A DNA stretch of 22,517 nt from Zarea fungicola (GCA_900169235.1 FWCC01000536.1:1-22517); one strand, 5' to 3'; shown: positions 8,289-17,763, counted from the stretch's first letter. Made by a program: numbers and translations. The notes: generated by a model from the letters alone, not told the origin.

Positions 8289-10225
8289 TCGAGGTTAATT
8301 ATATGGACAAGTTGACTCTGATCGAGATTCCGCCAGGCAGAAACAGATTTTGCTGTTGACTGGCTAGTTTTGCGGTTCAAGGTGACTTCTCATAGGCCGT
8401 GCAAAGTAAAATGTCTGCTCTGCCTGTTTTATCCAGAGAAGCATCTAGAACAACTGGATGTGGCAAAGACATAGGCGTGATGCAATGAACCAGGCGAGTT
8501 TGGAGATAGCAAAAATGGGCAGGAGGAAGTAGATGGAGGAAAAATATTAGAGTCAAACGCCTGACTGAGAAATCCTTGATTGACTTAAGGTGGAAAAGTG
8601 GCCAGTTTTTGTGAATGCACAGCGTCCGTGCGGCGAGGCAATCACGTCTGGGTTAATTAGAGGTCGCTACACAAACACGCAAGTGATGCGATATCACGTG
8701 ACTATTTTTTGCCCAATACTGGCGCACTTTCAGCTCCGACACCGTCAACGCATCTCCATGGGGTCTGCCAGCCGAACTACTCAGCCAGCCAGCTAGTGAT
8801 GTTAAGGATTCCCACATACACTATATATAAACACTAACAGCATTTTGTTCAAATAAAAAGAGAAATACAAATAACTAGTTAACTAAGTTAGTTAACTATA
8901 TAAATTTTATAAAAATATATATTAAAGTTCTAATTACATGTTTAAAGATCTAAACTTTAAGATTTTATATTTTTAGCTATTTTATTAAATAAGAAAGCTG
9001 CTTTTTCTAGGGTTATTGTCTGGTTGGAATTAGGTCTATTGCTACGGATAGGCGCTCTCCTCAGGTAGGTAGCTCGTTACAATCTGAAGCTAGCGAATGC
9101 GGTGGGTGCGTGGCACAAATCGCCCCATCTCGCCGACGTACCACCCCGGACATTGTTCCAAAACTGTTACCACCCACCCCAGAAGTAGCACGACAAAAGT
9201 ACTTGGTGCGAAAAGTTTTTAATCGCACTGTGTTGTGGGTCTGTCTCTAACTTCAAACAGTGGACGTCAGCCATGAACCAGACTACGTGCCGAAGAAACC
9301 GCCCGTCGAAACTGCGGGTGAACTTTCCTGCTCTGCCTGTAGCCTCAATTCCAGAACAGCAACCCAAACACAATGTCATCGCATTTCGTTGTAGTCAGTT
9401 GCTCTGCTTACCTTGATTCATGAAAGGCCCCCAACTGCAATCCACGATTGCTCGAGTGCGCTTCACTAATCTTCATCTTTTGCCCCTCGCAGTGCCATAA
9501 GTATCAACTATATGCGCGGAAATCACAGTAGGGGTGCAGCCTTGCAGCAGAAACTGGCTTTTGTACACAAGTTGGTGTCATTCACAACCGCACACTGTAC
9601 AATGTGTGTATCGGCATTGGTCTTTCCTCTCTCCTTTCTTCTTTCTTTATTTTTTTAAAAGCTGTGTCTATGTTGTTTTCCTCGTGAACGTGAACGTGGC
9701 CGCCGATGGGGCGGAGTCAATTACAGGTAAAGTTTGAGCTTCCGCTGAAGCACCCGTCTTCTAACTTCACCATATCACGACGCTTCCAAGGGTACAAATC
9801 TTTCGCAAGTTGATTGTGTATAGATTTCTTTGATGCAACTGCCAGGGTTAGGCAAGTACATTAGCCCTCCTATGTTAAACAAAGATAACACCGTCTACCG
9901 GTACAGTAATATGATCGTTGTTATATAGATAATCGCAAACATAGTGCTCTATGATAGATGAGTCCCTGCAGTGGCCAAAATTGACGCCCAGTGAAACTTT
10001 ACGTAGCTTACCCCGCGACACCTATTTCCGTTCTTTTGGTACATATCCAGGCAAGGTCCCTGATGTTAAATTATTGAAGATGTACGTATGTAACGGCCAA
10101 TTTTGGCGTAGTTGACATGTACGGTGGAGTAGAGAGGCTGGTATCACTGTAGCAAGGCAGCCCATTACATCGCGTTCCCTGCCCGCCTCCGTAGCTTCAC
10201 CATCTCATCTAGTGATGAGTCGGCA
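8289..10225. other. Long intergenic region with an AT-rich island
   Basis: About 1.9 kb with only short frames. It contains the AT island at 8821-9000 (separate entry), a CT-rich patch at about 9625-9660 (TTTCCTCTCTCC then TTCTTTCTTT) and probable promoter sequence for the + gene at 10226. No tRNA-like B box, transposon open frame or terminal repeat was recognised. Confidence 0.5.
8821..9000. other. AT-rich island, about 17% GC
   Basis: Counted by eye, G+C is 31 of 180 bases, against near-even composition in the flanks. It is rich in TATA, TTAAA and TTAAC words. At 8877-8897 there is a 21-bp near-palindrome (AGTTAACTAA, central G, TTAGTTAACT). Such islands in ascomycetes are often old repeats degraded by RIP (C-to-T mutation of duplicated DNA) or nucleosome-free regions. 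No coding remnant is seen, so the origin is inference. Confidence 0.7.
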
Positions 10226-10856
10226 ATGTTGGTAGTCGCTCTCCGTTCTGCCTTTGCCCTTGTTGTGCTATGTTACACATACAGGGAGGCGCGATATCAA
10301 GCTTTCCTACGACGTCGCGGGCGGGTGGTAGATGCACTAAAATTGGCATCGATTTGCAACCAAATTACGGCTTTGGATGCGTGCGAGCTAGTTGGCCAAA
10401 TTATCAACGATGTCAGGGATGAGGAACCTCTGTACGAGATATTATATCGGCCGTTAATTTCTGTTACGCGCGGCCGCAAAGACGATCCTATATCGGCCTT
10501 ACAATCCAGCATTGCCGGAGTCCAATTTCTCGCCTTCGCCTCCACTCAAACAGACCTGGACCAGGGTGCATCACTAGTGTGCAAGATTCTCAAGAATACT
10601 GTTCGGAATACTAAACTCGGCATTGTCACCCAGGATATTAAAAAAAAATCTGGCCAGCGTACAACACCACTTGGAAGAAAATGGGACAAGCCTAGGAGTT
10701 GTGCGAACATCATTTCCACGTGGTTTCGTCAAGTTCCGGTTTTCTCAGGGTTCGACGGATGTTGAGGCCGGAGGGACATTGGCCAAGTTTTTGGTGGAGG
10801 AGGTCACTACGGAAAGCGTAAAGCGAGGTGGACATTTGACCTTGGAGGATTTCTGA
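10226..10856 (+). CDS. Orphan gene with a frame change at an A9 run (or a non-canonical intron)
   Basis: An ATG at 10226 opens a frame with a hydrophobic N-terminus (LRSAFALVVLCYTY) then a basic patch (FLRRRGR), like a signal anchor or mitochondrial leader. A helical and globular part follows up to QDIKKK. At 10640-10648 there is a run of nine A. The initial frame continues past it to a stop at about 10765 with poor composition. The next frame is open from before the run to 10856 and reads naturally (NLASVQHHLEENGTSLGVV to the LTLEDF end). Losing one A joins the two into about 209 residues. Alternatively, an intron at 10579-10633 (donor GTGCAA, TACTAAAC branch, CCCAG acceptor) restores the same downstream frame. 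Sequencing error, allele-specific break or splicing all remain possible. No family is recognised. Confidence 0.4.
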
Positions 10857-11000
10857 AGTTTGCCACGGGAATATCTATAGTTTCTCAGATCGTACGTTGC
10901 TTCTGCCATCTGAACCGACTGGACTTAATATCGTCTCCTTCACAGCATCAAACAAATGCTTTCATTCTCCCTGCTACCTATTGTCAAACCATTTTTGGAC

Positions 11001-12464
11001 TCATTCATCAGACCTCATGCGGGAGTGATCTTGCCCAGCAAAGTGTAACTGAGCCCTCGTGATATTTTTATTGTAGTACAAGAGATTGTCGGGATCATAC
11101 TTGACTTTCAATCTATATAGATCCTCCCACTTTTCTGGTGAGCCGTATATGCAGCGCAGCCACTCGGGTCCACGGTCTGTAGACAGATTCACATATCCGT
11201 TTTGGAGCGAATGCGGGTGTAGCGTATTCATCACAAGGTCAACCCAGCCCACATACACTTCGTCCTTCTCCGGATTGTCCCACTGCCCGAGAACTTCCCA
11301 CATCCAGTTTGCGCCCGTTCGCGAGTACGCAGTCGAGTTCTCATGACGGGTTAAACTCTTGCCGCCCAAGCAGGGAAAAGCAACAGCCACGCTAGGACCT
11401 TTCCCTGTGGGCTTAGAAGCCTTGATGACAAGATCAACAGCAGCTTGAGCCACCCTTCGGGTAATTGCCGCAAGATACCCGCCGCGGCTATGCTGGCGAC
11501 GCCCTGGAGGTGCCAAAACATCGAGGATGGCGTTGGTCTCCGTCCAGGTGCGACGTTCGACGAGATTCAGCAGCGGATTAGCCAGTCTGTGAATAGCCGC
11601 CATAACCGACTCGTAGTGGCTAGGATCACCGGTATACACAACAATGAGAACAAAGATTGGATGCCCTAGCATATGGTCTGGTAGTCGCGGGAGCGGAGGC
11701 GCCGGTAGGACGACCGGATAAATGGAGAGCTCGTGAGGGGCGTCCGACATCTCCTTGTCCATCTGGCTCAGTATATTCACGGCATCATCAATTGGATAAA
11801 CGACAAGACCGCTCATCACATGCGGCCCAATCTTGTGCGCTTGAAATGTAAACGAGGTAGCAATGGTCAGATTATGGCCAGCACCTCTCAGTCCCCAAAA
11901 CAGCTTTTCGTTTTCTTTTTCAGAAGCAGTCAGCTTTTTCCCAGCTATGGTAATCACGTCAACCGAGCGCAAGCTGTCGACAGTCATGCCAAGCTGCCGG
12001 GTTAGATATCCAATGCCTCCACCGAGGGTTAAACCGGCAATGCCCGTATCTGACACAGTCCCAGATGGTACAACATAGCCGTGCTCCTGCGTGGTGGCGT
12101 CCATCTTCTTAAGAAGAACTCCTGCTTCGACAATAGTAACGCCAGTACTTGGGTCGATGCAGACTTTGTCCATCAGCGAGGTGTCAATCACAAACACCCC
12201 ATCAGGCATGGCATGACCATCAATTGAGTGACCACCACCCCGAATGGCTATGCGCTCTTTGATTTCCCGGCAATAATTGACTGCCACCAAGATATCATCC
12301 GCGGAACGACATTGTGCAACCAATGCTGGCGTGTTTCTTACCCGCGCATTCGGGATCCTGCAGACTTCAATGAACCCTTCATCTCCTGGACGGAAAATGT
12401 TGCCAGTGAATGTCTGAGGTGGAAAATCTGCAAACTTCCGGACAGCATGTTGGGCATCCGTCAT
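11001..12464 (-). CDS. FAD-linked oxidoreductase (PCMH/BBE type, VAO superfamily)
   Basis: Single-exon frame of 487 residues, the usual length for cytosolic members. The FAD-binding PCMH domain covers about residues 45-215, with RGGGHSIDGHA giving His79 as the expected 8-alpha-histidyl FAD attachment site. The second attachment Cys of bicovalent enzymes is absent: the motif reads SGTVSDTGIAGLTLGGG, with Val137 at the Cys position. So FAD should be monocovalent. The substrate domain follows, and a C-terminal berberine-bridge (BBE) motif with YDPDNLLYYNKNI ends at about residue 470. There is no secretion signal, unlike many secreted BBE oxidases, so it probably acts inside the cell. Relatives oxidise small molecules such as nicotine alkaloids, sugars or secondary metabolites; the substrate is unknown here. 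The neighbouring genes do not form a biosynthetic cluster. Confidence 0.92.
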   Translation of the reverse strand: MTDAQHAVRKFADFPPQTFTGNIFRPGDEGFIEVCRIPNARVRNTPALVAQCRSADDILVAVNYCREIKERIAIRGGGHSIDGHAMPDGVFVIDTSLMDKVCIDPSTGVTIVEAGVLLKKMDATTQEHGYVVPSGTVSDTGIAGLTLGGGIGYLTRQLGMTVDSLRSVDVITIAGKKLTASEKENEKLFWGLRGAGHNLTIATSFTFQAHKIGPHVMSGLVVYPIDDAVNILSQMDKEMSDAPHELSIYPVVLPAPPLPRLPDHMLGHPIFVLIVVYTGDPSHYESVMAAIHRLANPLLNLVERRTWTETNAILDVLAPPGRRQHSRGGYLAAITRRVAQAAVDLVIKASKPTGKGPSVAVAFPCLGGKSLTRHENSTAYSRTGANWMWEVLGQWDNPEKDEVYVGWVDLVMNTLHPHSLQNGYVNLSTDRGPEWLRCIYGSPEKWEDLYRLKVKYDPDNLLYYNKNITRAQLHFAGQDHSRMRSDE

Positions 12465-13267
12465 TTTGTATTTTTCTAGAACAATGTAGCTAGTAGATGC
12501 CAGGTTTTAGATTGAGTTCTCCGTTTGCGAGTTTCTTGGTGGTCCTGTAGCAGTAGAGTCTAAGAAGGAGAAGCAATTCGAGTAAAGGAAAATCATGACT
12601 GTAGTAATATGGACGAAGCTCTTTATTACGGGAGAGGCAAGCATGGATTTAGAATTTGATCCAAAATCGGCTGCAAAGTTGCGCCAGAAGCGACGTTATC
12701 TGCCAGCCGGATGCAGGTTTTCTGAGAGCGGGAATGTGGCGCAAATCCGTGAGATGCTTCGCGGAATCCCCTGCCAGAGCTTAGCAACTCCGTAAACTCT
12801 GTAATGAATGTCGTGAGAAATCTCAGGTAGCGTAGCTCTCACGATGACGGCCTCTTGTGAAGCAGCCATGAACCTGCCCGCGTGCGCTGGGGCAGTGTCG
12901 ACTGTGGACTGTCAATATGGGCGGGCTGTCTGGTTATTGGCAGCAGCCAACCCGCCAGTCAACTCCGCCACACCCCATGCTGGTGGAGGGTAGGGCACTG
13001 GCAGGGGGTGGTTGCAGGTATTCTTACCATTATATCTGTGCCTGCCTGCCTGACAGGGAGACGGAGCATGATGTTCATAAGTATGTCTATGTCGTGATAC
13101 ACACCAAACTGTTGATGAGCCCGAGAACAATAAAGTATTGGCATGGAATAACACACCAGAATAATAGGGTTTAGAAACCTGTGAGACGAAAGAGACAGCA
13201 AAGGGAACAAACATTTGCATGACACCTATTTATTCGGCTCTTTGAGTGCCAATATGGCAACCTAGTG
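12465..13267. other. Intergenic region, no supported gene
   Basis: This holds the 5' flank of the FAD oxidoreductase and the 3' flank of the 496-residue orphan. A 66-codon + frame at 12595-12795 has an ATG and a natural-looking centre (MDLEFDPKSAAKLRQKRRYL), but it is too short to support. Nothing else is recognised. Confidence 0.4.
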
Positions 13268-14758
13268 TCACTTAGTGCCGGTATTCTCCCATTCCCACAA
13301 ATCGTGGTTGTTCCAAAAATGCCCAAGTTTCATATAATCGTACGGGTGTGCGACATTGTCACCACAGAGCCACTGCAGTAAGTCCGCCAGCAACAGTCCC
13401 GCCCTTTCAGTTCCGGAGAAGGAGAAAGTAATACAATCCATAGTCGCCTTAAATGTAACCTTGCTCTTTAAAATTTCCCCAACAAAATACAAATCCATCC
13501 GTACCACAGTATTCTCTCCATCGTCAGCCCTCTCTCCATCATCGGACACTCTTGACACCTTGGGGTAGTGGTTTAAGAACGTAGCATTAAGTCTTTCGAA
13601 GAATGCAGGAGGCGAAATGGATTTGTTGATGTCAAATGCTCGATATATTCCTTGCTCCTCAGACGGCTTTCTAAATGTGAGAATATCTGACGTATCTGAC
13701 ATGTAGAGATTCTTGTCAGTCCATTGATCAACCCTTGACTCCCTGGATCGAATTCCCGGTATCGTTCCTGGAAATCCTTGGCAGGTCAACCTGGCTTGGA
13801 AAAACCTTTTCAATCTGTAAGTATTTGCGAAGCCAACCGCATTATCCTGGATACCCGAAAGACCGAAAGCTTGCTTTCTGTCTGCAGCTGGCATAGCTTC
13901 AAAGAAAGCAGGCAGCCGGTCATTGGTTGTAGAGGTTTTCCCTCTACACTGCATGGGTTTAGCGTCTTTAAACAGGTGATTCAGCAAGTGCAGTGCACGT
14001 TTACTGCACACGGGGTTTCCTCGAAAATCAACCTTCCATGTCCATTTATGGTTTTCAAATCGCAGTTTCGAGCCTCGCCGTGAATATAGCGTGAATGTCC
14101 ATGTTTGTCGGTCAGTATCAACGGCCTTTTTTGCAGGTATCCCAAAGAAGAATTGCAAACGGTGGTGTAAATACGATGTAGATATCACTTTTGAATAATT
14201 CACATAATTCAGCTTCTCGTAGTCTTTTGTGGTAAGGTGGAAGTCGTTTTCGAGTATTATTTTCCAACCCGGTCCCAAACGCTGTACGGCGAGGTCATGG
14301 TCCGTCCAACAAAGCACACGCCTGCAGGCATCCTTGGACTGGGTAGTCCAGTATTTTCTGAAGAAGGCTCGATGCGAATGAATTTTCGGACATGAGGAAC
14401 AACTTCTATGCAAAAGGTAGCTCTTATCCACGGTGGGCAAATTTTCGAACGCTTTCGAATATAGTTCGGTTATGGCCTTCCTGCCCTCAACAGAGCGTAT
14501 GAGCTTGTCAATTAGATCAGTGCGCCCGGTGCCCACTGCTAGCCTCAGAGCTTTTCTTATCGCAACCTCAGTTCTTACAAGATCAAACTCGACAAGTATC
14601 TTTAGAAGCCCCAAATCAATATGTTTCAGCGCATGCTCAACTGCTCGTTGGCAGAGCAGTGCCCGGGAAGAAGTGTAATGCCTGCGCGCTAAAAGGTTGC
14701 CAATCCCTGGAAAGGTAGTTTTGCCATGTTTCGGTGAAATTGACGAACGCGGCATCAT
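13268..14758 (-). CDS. Large orphan protein, 496 residues, intronless
   Basis: A single ATG-initiated frame too long to be chance; the start has tandem ATGs (MMPRSS). Residues about 33-90 form repeated Leu-rich helices (VEHALKHIDLGLLKILVEFD, VAIRKALRLAVGTGRTDLID) resembling degenerate ankyrin or HEAT-like helical pairs. The middle has a Cys/His cluster (HRSCSSCPKIHSH, about 117-129) and strand-rich blocks (WTFTLYSRRG, WTWKVDFRGN). The C-terminal third has a strand pattern (VVRMDLYFVGEILKSKVTFK, then MDCITFSFSG) and ends rich in Trp and Asn (HFWNNHDLWEWENTG). No signal peptide or membrane segment. I know no family for it; fast-evolving fungal accessory proteins often look like this. Two CCAAT boxes lie about 125-135 bp upstream. 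Confidence 0.72.
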   Translation of the reverse strand: MMPRSSISPKHGKTTFPGIGNLLARRHYTSSRALLCQRAVEHALKHIDLGLLKILVEFDLVRTEVAIRKALRLAVGTGRTDLIDKLIRSVEGRKAITELYSKAFENLPTVDKSYLLHRSCSSCPKIHSHRAFFRKYWTTQSKDACRRVLCWTDHDLAVQRLGPGWKIILENDFHLTTKDYEKLNYVNYSKVISTSYLHHRLQFFFGIPAKKAVDTDRQTWTFTLYSRRGSKLRFENHKWTWKVDFRGNPVCSKRALHLLNHLFKDAKPMQCRGKTSTTNDRLPAFFEAMPAADRKQAFGLSGIQDNAVGFANTYRLKRFFQARLTCQGFPGTIPGIRSRESRVDQWTDKNLYMSDTSDILTFRKPSEEQGIYRAFDINKSISPPAFFERLNATFLNHYPKVSRVSDDGERADDGENTVVRMDLYFVGEILKSKVTFKATMDCITFSFSGTERAGLLLADLLQWLCGDNVAHPYDYMKLGHFWNNHDLWEWENTGTK

Positions 14759-14880
14759 TGACGATGCTGATTGAGGACTGAAAAATTAGGTTCATGCAAT
14801 TTTTATCGAGAGACCAGGAGGTTTTACAAGTGCTGGATTTTGGTCAGGACGCATGTGTTGGGCGTAGTTGAGTAACGCAG

Positions 14881-14893
14881 CCAATCAACCAAT
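14881..14893 (-). promoter_or_regulatory. Paired CCAAT boxes upstream of the 496-residue orphan
   Basis: CCAAT occurs at 14881-14885 and 14889-14893 (ATTGG on the coding strand), about 125-135 bp upstream of the ATG at 14758. That spacing is usual for the fungal CCAAT-binding (HAP) complex. Functional use is inference. Confidence 0.35.
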
Positions 14894-16233
14894 CTAGTCA
14901 GCCGCTGGTGGCTGAACAGATGAGCTCGCCTCCCTCATGCCGGCCCTTGCGGCGGCTTCCTGCTTAATGCAAAAATGGGCCTCTTGTGTCATTCACCACA
15001 CCCTACGCCACCAGGCGGCGTGACTTGATGGGGAAAAGCGCTCCCTTCTCCACCAAAGGGATACACTTATTAAGCCTGTATATTGACTTCTTTTTGAGGC
15101 ACCCCACCCCTTGAACTCTGATAAATTGGGCTTTCCTTGTTCGGGATAGCGTAATTGTGCTATTGTCGGAAGTCAAAACATCTCTGTTGATTGGTCGTGA
15201 CATTGCGTTGTCTCGACAGCTGCATCAAGCGTATGCAACCACGAGCCACAAAACATACTTGTCTGCAGTATTTGCGGTGTGCGGTGGAGTTCAATTTACT
15301 TGATACAAGAGAGGCGTTCAACTGCTGATGTAGCGAAGGCGGAACTAGAGAGGGAAGTACCAGTCCAAAGGGGGTGTACTGGAACCCGACCAACTGCGCT
15401 ACACAGGGTCGTTGTAGTCACAGGGGCTGCTGGGTGTGAAGCGATGAAAGTGGTACAACCGCAGCGCGGACGGTCGCCAATTGGGGGCTGTTCCTGCTTG
15501 GAGTCAAGCCGAATCTAGCCTGGTCATAATGTAAGGAATAATATGAAGTTTCGCGCCATGGGTATCAAAGGGAGCGGCAAAAATCATAATCATCACTGAT
15601 TGGGGCGACGATGCTTCAGATGAGCCAACACTTCGGCATGTAGCGTTGGAGCTTGATTTCCACTCTTGCAGCACCTCGATCAAGGTACTGGTGAATGTGA
15701 CCGTCCTCACTTGATCCGAAAATCGTTTCTGTGTGACACTGCGCCCAGCAGGGTGAGAAGCCGGATTTTGAGTGCTCAAGAAGAGTCTCCGACCGTCTGG
15801 ATTTAGTCAGTTACTATCCGCTAAGTTATCGTAGCAAAAGCTAATTACAGGACGATTCGGGTTGAGGTTGATCGGCAATTATGGGTATCGGGAGGGGAGT
15901 AGAATCGCCTCGTCGACACAACAAAGACGTCCTATGCTGCACAGGTGGAAGAGTTCTTACTAGGCGAACCAAATTCACCAGGTGTCACCACGTTACTTCA
16001 ACCACTTGGTGGGCTGCGTTTCGAAAGGCAGTATCGGGATTCAACATGGATCAGAGACTGGAGCGAGGCGATAATGATTGAGAGTCTTTATGCTTACATA
16101 GCAGTATAGGAATGACAAGTTTTCATTTTAATCATATATCACAAAGAGTCAAAATATCAACTCGAGATTGCTGACCTTCAGCTGGGGCGAAGGCTGCCGC
16201 TAGTCCCGGTGGTTAGAGGCTTCAACAGGAGAT
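14894..16233. other. Intergenic region, no supported gene
   Basis: Only short frames, several without ATG (for example the minus frame at 15504-15779 begins with TTG). No repeat, RNA gene or transposon signature was seen. The last 100 bases are the 3' flank of the PAQR gene. Confidence 0.4.
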
Positions 16234-17013
16234 TCAAAAGGCCGAGCAGTTAATCCGTACGTAAGCATAGTCGAAGGCTTCCAGATACCCTATCATCTGG
16301 ATAACAGCGGCGCAAACCACCAGGGTGTGCATGAATGAGTGGGAGCTGCACATGTCGAATTTTCCCGCCCGCCAACTTTCGGGAAACCTCATTGCATAAA
16401 GCGCGGTTCCAGGTAGAAGGCAGCCTATCTTTGCCACCATTGTATAGGTAAAGGCTTTTTTTTTCATCAGGTCTAGCCCGAATATATCGAGTCCGTGAAT
16501 CAAGGGCGCCACAACGGACATACCAGTCGCCACGAACGCCAGTGTTCGCATGGAGCGATACCTGTGGCTCTGGAGCTCGGGATGGACGTTCGTGATGGTC
16601 AATGCCCCGAAAACTCCAATCATAGCCCAATACATATTGCGTTGCGTAGTCTCACACCAAAAGATGATGTATTCTCCCAAGACAATGTCACCAACTATGA
16701 AGATCCCTATTCCAAGCATATCTAGTCAGTGACAGAAACGGTCCACGGTGCAAGAGTGGTTCATCAAAGTATGATAAAGGGCCGAGAATGCATAGCAAAT
16801 GGTCGCTGTAAGCATCATGCTGGAACTGGTACTCTTCAGCTGTATGCCCGTCACGTCACCGGCCCTATAACCGAGGGAGAACAGCCAGAGTATCATATGA
16901 CCCAAATTGACGGTTAGCAAATGACCGGCAATATTGGATCTTTTCGGCGCGGAGCAACTGCATTCAGAAATGCTAGGGAAATGGCTCGACAAAAACGGGA
17001 GACATTTATTCAT
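16234..17013 (-). pseudogene. PAQR-family receptor (AdipoR/Izh/hemolysin III type) with one in-frame TGA
   Basis: One reading frame of 260 codons, closed only by a TGA at codon 96 and the final stop. PAQR proteins are seven-pass membrane proteins of the plasma membrane or ER; fungal Izh members act in zinc and sterol/lipid homeostasis. Family marks lie on both sides of the stop: NIAGH (27-31), SALYH (77-81), LDMLGI (97-102), FPESWRAGKFD (210-220), SHSFMH with H225 and H229, and LEAFDYAY near the end. H81, H225 and H229 match the zinc ligands, and there are several hydrophobic helices. The N-terminus is short. The stop reads CAC TGA CTA GAT; TGA CTA is the known efficient readthrough context in fungi. 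So this is either a recent pseudogene (CGA-to-TGA or TGG-to-TGA) or a readthrough gene. I label it pseudogene with that doubt. Confidence 0.75.
16720..16728 (-). promoter_or_regulatory. In-frame TGA CTA stop context within the PAQR gene
   Basis: The coding strand reads TGA CTA GAT between residues 95 and 98. TGA followed by CTA is the established context for high translational readthrough in fungi and animals, where it yields C-terminally extended isoforms. Here readthrough would turn a three-to-four-helix fragment into the full receptor. Function is inference. Confidence 0.4.
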
Positions 17014-17040
17014 GCAGCCAACACTAGGGCGTCTCAAGCA

Positions 17041-17640
17041 GGGCTAGTGGCTGATGTGGAATACAGTGCCCATTTACACGGTAACAATGATTTACATCAC
17101 GGTACTGGCCATTCAGAAACGACACCATGGCAAGACTCGCATGACGACCTTCAGCAACATATCGCGGAGAGTTGTGTTGCAGATTGCGAAGCAACAGACA
17201 AAGGCTCAGCTACTCCCCATTATCTCTACTCCTCTGACGAGTCGTAAGGCCACGACCGAGACCAGGCGGCTTCGGTGACCGAGGACCCATCGATGAGCCT
17301 CGTGTCAGGCTTTTCTTCGCATTTAAGCACGGATACTGCACGCCCAAAGCGTTCTCGACAATCGTTCAGCCCCCCCCAGCCCCCCCCCCCAAGGAAGCCG
17401 CTCATCGAAGAGCCGATCGCGTCCTACTGCAAACCGGCAATCTGTCGTTTTACCAGCTGCTGTTGCGGAGCCACGAGCATCTGAGTCAAGCATATCTTAC
17501 TGGGTCGAGACCTATGTACACAAGGAGAAAATTCATTTTCGAAACCCAGAAGGCCAAGAATCAAGAATGAGCTAAAGGACTGGGGAGAAGAAACGATTCA
17601 TGGTGGTCAGTGCTTTTATTGGCCAGAGCCCCAAGTCAGG
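17041..17640 (+). pseudogene. Possible remnant of a membrane-protein gene with broken frames
   Basis: One frame (about 17047-17278) encodes a hydrophobic segment (VPIYTVTMIYITVLAIQKRH) followed by a basic stretch, like a last transmembrane helix and cytosolic loop. A second frame (about 17248-17390) gives a Ser/Pro/Arg-rich tail (SLVSGFSSHLSTDTARPKRS). Past the C-runs a third frame (to about 17568) gives SESSISYWVETYVHKEKIHF and a stop. Read in turn these resemble the end of a polytopic receptor with a long cytosolic tail, but stops and frame changes separate them and no upstream helices are found. The 5' side abuts the PAQR gene on the other strand. This could be chance coding character; no family can be named. 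Confidence 0.25.
17370..17390. repeat. C8-AG-C11 homopolymer tract
   Basis: Eight C (17370-17377), AG, then eleven C (17380-17390). Runs like this slip in replication and in sequencing, and the apparent frame change in the possible + strand remnant falls here. Confidence 0.85.
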
Positions 17641-17763
17641 GCGAGTGGTTTGGACCAAGGAACTGCCGGAGGCAGCGAAGAAAGAAAGTAAACGCAGGTA
17701 GTTGGCTAATGTCCCTGTCATTATTGCTACGACTATTTGTATCCTTGATAAAACTATTGCTGG

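Noticed and set aside
11001..14758. Secondary-metabolite cluster around the FAD oxidoreductase
   Set aside because: No polyketide synthase, peptide synthetase, terpene cyclase, P450, transporter or Zn2Cys6 regulator is present nearby.
15504..15779. 91-codon minus ORF
   Set aside because: Its start is TTG, and no upstream exon or protein-like pattern was found.
16726..16728. TGA in the PAQR gene read as selenocysteine
   Set aside because: Most ascomycetes lack the selenocysteine machinery, PAQR proteins are not known selenoproteins, and no Sec position is expected in this loop.
16711..16745. A short intron removing the PAQR TGA
   Set aside because: Family motifs flank the stop with normal spacing, and no GT...AG pair of workable length is present. 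The CTGAC and TAG seen there are too close together to act as branch and acceptor.
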